Shown here piece after piece: positions 59,301-64,000 of a DNA stretch of 64,000 nt; position 1 is the stretch's first letter; every line of letters begins with the position of its first letter. Location of the stretch: assembly GCA_033239525.1 (NCBI GenBank), contig BSYO01000004.1:19072037-19136036 (forward strand). Direction: 5' to 3'. Source of the DNA: Nepenthes gracilis. Taxonomy: Eukaryota > Streptophyta > Magnoliopsida > Caryophyllales > Nepenthaceae. The translations under genes and the position numbers were made by a program. The notes beneath the pieces were generated by a model. It was given only the letters and a program-made list of their open reading frames with translations. It had not been told where the DNA came from and ran no database searches.

Positions 59301-62300
59301 GATTTAACACTTCGAGTATTTGGACTTCGGCTTTTAGGGAATTTGTTCATTGATCTATCCGTCGATTCTAATTTTGAACGTATTGTTTATTATATATGAT
59401 ATACTGATACTAGTTAAATATTCAGGTCACGTTTTTATTATTTCTTATCCCTTCAAATTAGTGAGCTACGGATACATTGCAGGGAGGTCGAACACGAACT
59501 TTAATAGAAGTTTCGTTTATATTTAGTGAGTATTGGCTTTTTATTCGAATATCATTCGTAATAGATGTATGTTGGTCTTATTTGGAGGACAGATGAAATG
59601 ATAATTGTATGTTATAGATGCAATGATAATTGTATATTGTATTAATTGGAAGGAGATAATATTATTTGGATATTTGTGTCGTTTGGTTTGTTATGGATTA
59701 GCGATTTTGTTTTTATTGTGAGTTGTCACTTTTTCTTACGGACTTTTGAACAAATCATGATTAATTATTTGTTCGAATAAGTAGTCCAAAGAGATCCTAT
59801 GAATGATTGGCATTCTTGTTTGTTATTATTATAAATGTCGAGGTTGTATAGATATATTATCAAGTCACACCCAGATTTGGATTTTTGGTTTATTTGAAAT
59901 TTTATTTTGTGGGTTATAATTCCTCTTAATTATTTTAGGGACCTGCTTTGGTTCGGGGTGGTGACAGGTTCTCCTTTTGAGGAATTAATGTCATTTACTA
60001 ACTATCACGTTTATGAATGTGAGTTTAGTGGATGGTTCATCAAATAGTAGCCTAGCACTGACAAGGCCCTTGTTGGCTGTAGGCCAATAGAGACCATTTA
60101 GTTACATTATCAAATCTGCAAGTGCTTTGCTTGTACATTGGTCATTTAAGTGGGACAACCTTCCAATTCCTTTCCTCTTGAAGCACTTATCTCCCAAGAT
60201 GTGTCTTTGCAAGTTGATCTCTATCAAACAGTCCCTGACAGGACGGTATCCTCAAAGCGTCTCTTAGTTGGACAGCTTCTCTACAGAATGACTCTCTGTA
60301 AGCCGCCTACAAGTAACCCATTAGCTTCCATGCGGCTGCATAAGGCATTTACTCAGCAGCTCAAACCCTGCAGATCTGGATTCTCCAAGTATCTTGGGTT
60401 TGAATCTTACCGTTTATTTATTGAACCCTTCATGAGTGAATAGTTCAAGACTTCACCCTCATTCAATCCCATGCTCAACAAATTATTAAACACCCCCCCC
60501 CCCAAAAGAAAAACAATTTAGGGGGATAAAAGAGGTGAAAGTAGAAATTTTATGCCACCTTCTCTTTACTAAAACTCTCTATCAAAGTGAGGATATCAAT
60601 TTCCGTTTCCCATCCCCTCCTTTTCATTCTCTTCCCTTCCCTTCCCTCCCTCCATCTTCCACGGAAAAACAAATCCAAACTAGGTGCAAAAGTTTTCCCC
60701 TCTCCTCTATTTTGTTAAGCCATGGTAAGATTGCAGGGTACTACTACAATTGGCAACCCAGTTTTGGCAAAAAGAACAGCCCTTGGTGGCTCTAAAGGGT
60801 GTTGGTGGATGGTATGCAGTGGGTGGAGGAGACATGAGATTTGCACATGATTCCTATACCCATTAGATATCTCTTCACCCTACCCCACAATGGTGCACCC
60901 CCCTCTCTTTCTAGTTATATTTTCTTCCCCGCTAAAATTGTTCCTCTTCCTTCGTGTTTAGTACACGGAAAAGGAGAAAAGAAAAATTATTCCAGTAACT
61001 TCCCTCTACCCTTGTACTAAATCAAACATACAGACTTACTACAAAAGCATACTATAAAACAAAACTAGTTTAGAAACTAAAAAAGAGAACTGTAGTCGTT
61101 ATGGTCAGAATTCAATAGCTTTATCAACTTCAACAGCTAAATGTCAATTTATCAACATTAAAAGAGAGAAAAACCCCACAATTTAGCTGATGTTAACTCT
61201 ATCATGCTTGCTGCCAATAAATGCACATATAGGATACCATTTTAGAACATTTATCCCATCCATAAGGGCCAATCCATAATGTACCACAAAGTAACTGATA
61301 TTCACATTTGGTAAAACAAGAGAATATACTAAACCTCAGGCTTATAGTGGATAAAGAGTAATATCACATGTTTGCGGCTATGCTAGCTATTCAACACAAC
61401 TTTCTCACAAGTAGATAGTTTCCTGAACTTAAAGCATCCAATTTGACATATTTTCATCATCCTTATTTGGTGCAAGAACATTCAAAATCCTCTGGGACTC
61501 CAAGGAACCATGTGTACAAGAAGACCTAGTAAGATGATTTATGGTGGAGACTTCATAACATGCACAAATTATTGCAATCAAGTATCCAACGCTAACCTTC
61601 ATCATCATCACCAAAATCAAAATCCAGTGTGCTTCTTATAGATCTGAGGAAAGTAGTGACAGGATTACCGGGCACATCATCCAGTGAACCTATAGTAATA
61701 CCATCAATCTGAAATGAAAATAGAAACTCAGTCCACATAATTTAGCATTAAGGCCTCTTATTTGTAATGTGATTACAAGTAATGATCATATCTGAACATG
61801 TAACCTCACATTTTAGACCCTAACAAACTAAAGGTAAATCAAGCTAAAAGCTTGCAACATGATAAGTGGATAAAAATTTCAGGCAATATTTAGTACTTTT
61901 GTATAGAAAATATAATGTTAATTCAATTTGAATTTTTTTTAATAGCTATTTAAATATAAAAAAAAGGCAATTCAATATGCAAGACTCCTATATTATTGGG
62001 TTTAAAGTTAGATCAAGATGCATGCACTGTTACTCTTACTCTTAATTTGAAATTGTGACCTCCATTTCATAGTGGAGTGACTTCACCATTGCTCAAAAAC
62101 TTCCCACCTTAATCATACCAACATAAGACAAACCAAACTAATCCTTTTCCCACTAAATAGGTCGGCTATAAAGATTTTTTGCTACCATTTAGCTCTTTTA
62201 TAGGTCTTTTTTTTTTTTTGCTAAGTTCCTTGATCATTTCTAAATACTAAATTTTAAATGTTTGTACCACTAAAATGCGAAGATGCCTCGCTTTCCACCA

Positions 62301-63045
62301 ATCATCTCTCACTCTCTATGCGTAAAGGCCATCAGGAGCTACTGACACCAGAACTAGCCAATGGGGCTAAATGCCTTGCCATGTTGTTGATCATCATCAA
62401 AATCGTATACTTATTCAGATAAAAAGAATAAAAGTTACAAAGAAACATATTACAAATAAAAAGTCAAAGATGTGATTTATTATTACTGAGTCAAGAGCTG
62501 TCTTGAAAAGCTGAGAGGCTCGACGCTTTTCCGGCTTGTCTGGAAACACCTGAAAGTAATGCAATATAACAAAAATTCAATAGGAAATAGCTGCTAATTT
62601 TTTGGCAAAAGAAAACAAATTCTCTTACTATGCGAGCTCTGAGTTGCCTTTTATCTTGTAGCTTCCTTACAACAGCCAAGGCCAGTTGAATATTGGCATT
62701 AATGAACTCATCTGAAGATCCCTTCACATATTAGACAATTCAAAAAAAATCATGGTCTGGTTTAATATGTTCATCAACAAGTCAAATCATTGTCAATAAA
62801 AATGCCATGGAAATAGTTAAGTAAAGAAAAATATCAAAAGGTGGAATATTTTTGGAACCAATTCATTAAACAAAAATTGAACTTCGAAATAAGAGAAATG
62901 AGTAAATTGTTTCCTAGGCTCCAAAAAAATCAAAGAAAAGACCACATTTAGAGTTAAGAATAGCTTAGAACAAATCATGTAGAATGAACTATATCACAAA
63001 ACCAAACGGAGTACCTTATAGGATGATATATTGCTTGGTAGAGGC
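53346..63045 (-). CDS. DUF1995-family protein (probably chloroplast), eleven exons, 5' end missing
   Basis: Eleven exons were assembled by hand, all with AG acceptors and GT donors and matching phases: 63045-63015, 62721-62629, 62549-62487, 61708-61597, 57386-57301, 56296-56238, 56147-56045, 55926-55866, 54613-54531, 54446-54366 and 53405-53346 (stop TGA). Together they give 276 residues with no internal stop. Landmarks in the visible part: [10 protein letters not shown] (1-10), [20 protein letters not shown] (42-61), an acidic DFDFGDDDE (91-99), [20 protein letters not shown] (113-132), [20 protein letters not shown] (146-165), [20 protein letters not shown] (186-205) and RRGYKNATWWEE (253-264). 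This matches my knowledge of plant DUF1995 (PF09353) proteins such as At5g27560, which are plastid-predicted; LPA3, a photosystem II assembly factor, is another member of that family. Biochemical function is unknown. The N-terminus with any transit peptide lies upstream, probably beyond 64000. Confidence 0.75.
57387..61596 (-). other. 4.2-kb intron of the DUF1995-type gene, with repeat-like content
   Basis: The intron is flanked by donor GAAG/GTTAGC (61597/61596) and acceptor CATGCAG/GTCGC (57386), and is much longer than its neighbours. Within it, GGGGCA units repeat at about 58228-58246, and a run of 11 C lies at 60493-60503. From about 58860 to 59966 the DNA reads like the rear of a Gypsy LTR and ends TTCGGGGTGGTGACA on the plus strand. 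About 59970-60440 is GC-richer, with plus-strand frames that lack an ATG and resemble no protein. No nested gene is supported. Confidence 0.55.
58860..59966 (+). mobile_element. Possible LTR fragment inside the intron
   Basis: The stretch AGTGAGCTACGGATACATTG, CAGGGAGGTCGAACACG, TAGTGAGTATTGGC and the end GGTGGTGACA at 59966 follow the style of the 3' third of long Gypsy LTRs. A 5' end with TGTCAC was not found, and no reliable target duplication exists (GGTTC follows the end and also occurs at 58003-58007, but the sequence after that copy does not look like an LTR start). Low confidence. Confidence 0.3.
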
Positions 63046-64000
63046 CTGGTGAGACAACCCAAATGGAAGAACAAAAGAAACAAACATATATTAGCAAGAA
63101 GGGGGAAGAAAGGCAAGTTTCCCAATAAATTACAAATTTTTCAACGGACATCACATTAAACAGACTTCATGTCATATTCTACAATCTAAAAAGTCTTTAA
63201 AGGCACTCAAAATGCAATGTGAATTAGGGTTGTCGTTTCAATTTTCACTATCAACTTTAGTACTTATCAACAACTAGTAACCTCAAGAGTTCAACTCCAT
63301 AACAAACACTAATATTTAAATCCCACAGATAAGGTTAACAAGTACCTCGCTAGCCACAACATAAATAGGTTAACAGATATGCATGAATATAGTGCAGGGG
63401 AAGGATCAAATAAATAAATAAGTTGCAAATAAAGCCAGCAGCTAGTGCCATTTCACAGACAAGATCCACGCAGAAGTTACATGGAATGGACAGGCTTTCA
63501 CATTTTACAGTAAAAGTTGACTTCTTAATTGACAACATGTACTTCTAGAATAATTAGCAATTCTGAAAGGAACTAGTAAATTTTGATTTACTCTTTTTTT
63601 CGATATCTCATGTTCACTCACAGTCAACAGAAGAAAATTTCCCCATCAATAATAGAACAGATAATTGCATAGCTTTTGGAACAAAAATAAGAAAAGCAGG
63701 GTATAAGAAAGGTTGTAGATCCCATTGCATAATAATTGCTACCTACAAAGATCTCATCCTTCTCAAATATAGGAACTAAAGAGATGGTGTTTCATGAGTA
63801 ACCTATAAAATAATTTGATACTCTAGCATATTGAGAAGTATAAAATTTATATACTGCCACCAACAATGTCAAGAGTCATATATAAATTATTCACATGTCT
63901 ATTCACTGTCACCCGGGCATGACTGCTGCTTTGCAATTTTTAAATGCAGTTATTAAGTAGAATTTAGCTCTGAGGTCAACTGCATTGTAATCTTCTTTTC
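63046..64000 (-). other. Upstream intron of the DUF1995-type gene (missing 5' exons not seen)
   Basis: The acceptor at 63046-63047 needs an upstream donor in phase 2, so this stretch should be intron, at least at its lower end. I searched the minus strand for the expected preceding residues (an acidic/hydrophobic segment ending in proline before PLPSN) and did not find them before the window ends. The DNA is AT-rich with no other recognisable feature. Confidence 0.45.

Noticed and set aside
60150..60443. 97-residue plus-strand frame inside the large intron
   Set aside because: It begins with GTG, lies antisense in an intron, and resembles no known family.
1..64000. tRNA genes, CRISPR arrays and bacterial-type operons
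   Set aside because: No cloverleaf with intact A and B boxes, no regularly spaced direct repeats with unique spacers, and no clustered same-strand genes were seen. The DNA is plainly plant nuclear sequence.

Overview
This window looks like AT-rich nuclear DNA of a flowering plant, probably a eudicot. The evidence is one intronless receptor-like kinase gene, one many-exon gene with GT-AG introns whose protein looks chloroplast-targeted, and a dense load of plant-type LTR retrotransposons, solo LTRs and a SINE-like repeat. I see no CRISPR arrays, operons, rRNA genes or convincing tRNA genes. The species cannot be named from what is visible.

Layout. 1-13 kb is repeat territory: a solo LTR with a perfect 5-bp target duplication (56-2516, AACAT), a decayed LTR/PBS relic (about 4.85-6.7 kb), a second long LTR (about 6758-8986) carrying a GTTGACC array, and a shorter solo LTR (11119-12071, target duplication ATATG) carrying 36-bp repeats built from CGGTCAAC/GTTGACCG palindromes. 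13.3-15.4 kb on the minus strand is an intact 695-residue membrane-anchored, non-RD receptor-like kinase with a very long insertion between DFG and APE; its upstream region has a palindromic G-box. 20.06-31.12 kb is a complete but decayed Ty3/Gypsy element of Tat type on the plus strand: LTR, PBS, gag, protease, RT, RNase H, second RNase H, integrase, an antisense extra ORF, and the 3' LTR. 33.66-36.40 kb holds a related plus-strand LTR fragment facing the 5' half (LTR, PBS, gag) of a minus-strand relative.

36.4-50 kb is extremely AT-rich. It is dominated by a long noncoding repeat present in at least three diverged, partly head-to-tail copies (37.4-41.1, 41.6-42.7 and 45.8-49.0 kb), interrupted by a SINE-like sequence and part of a TGTAACACCC-type LTR. 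A GC-rich 255-bp tandem duplication lies at 50.8-51.3 kb.

53.3-63.0 kb on the minus strand is the second real gene. I reconstructed eleven exons by hand (53346 to 63045). All junctions are phase-consistent and give a 276-residue C-terminal part of a DUF1995-type protein; the first exon or exons lie beyond my reach, probably past 64000. One intron is 4.2 kb and contains repeat-like DNA.

The two genes have no evident functional link: one is a plasma-membrane signalling kinase, the other probably a plastid protein. Everything else visible is transposon-derived or unassigned intergenic DNA. No wholly new system was proven. The most distinctive observations are the palindromic W-box-like repeats in two LTRs, the antisense ORF of the Tat-type element, the AT-rich repeat family, and the kinase insertion.
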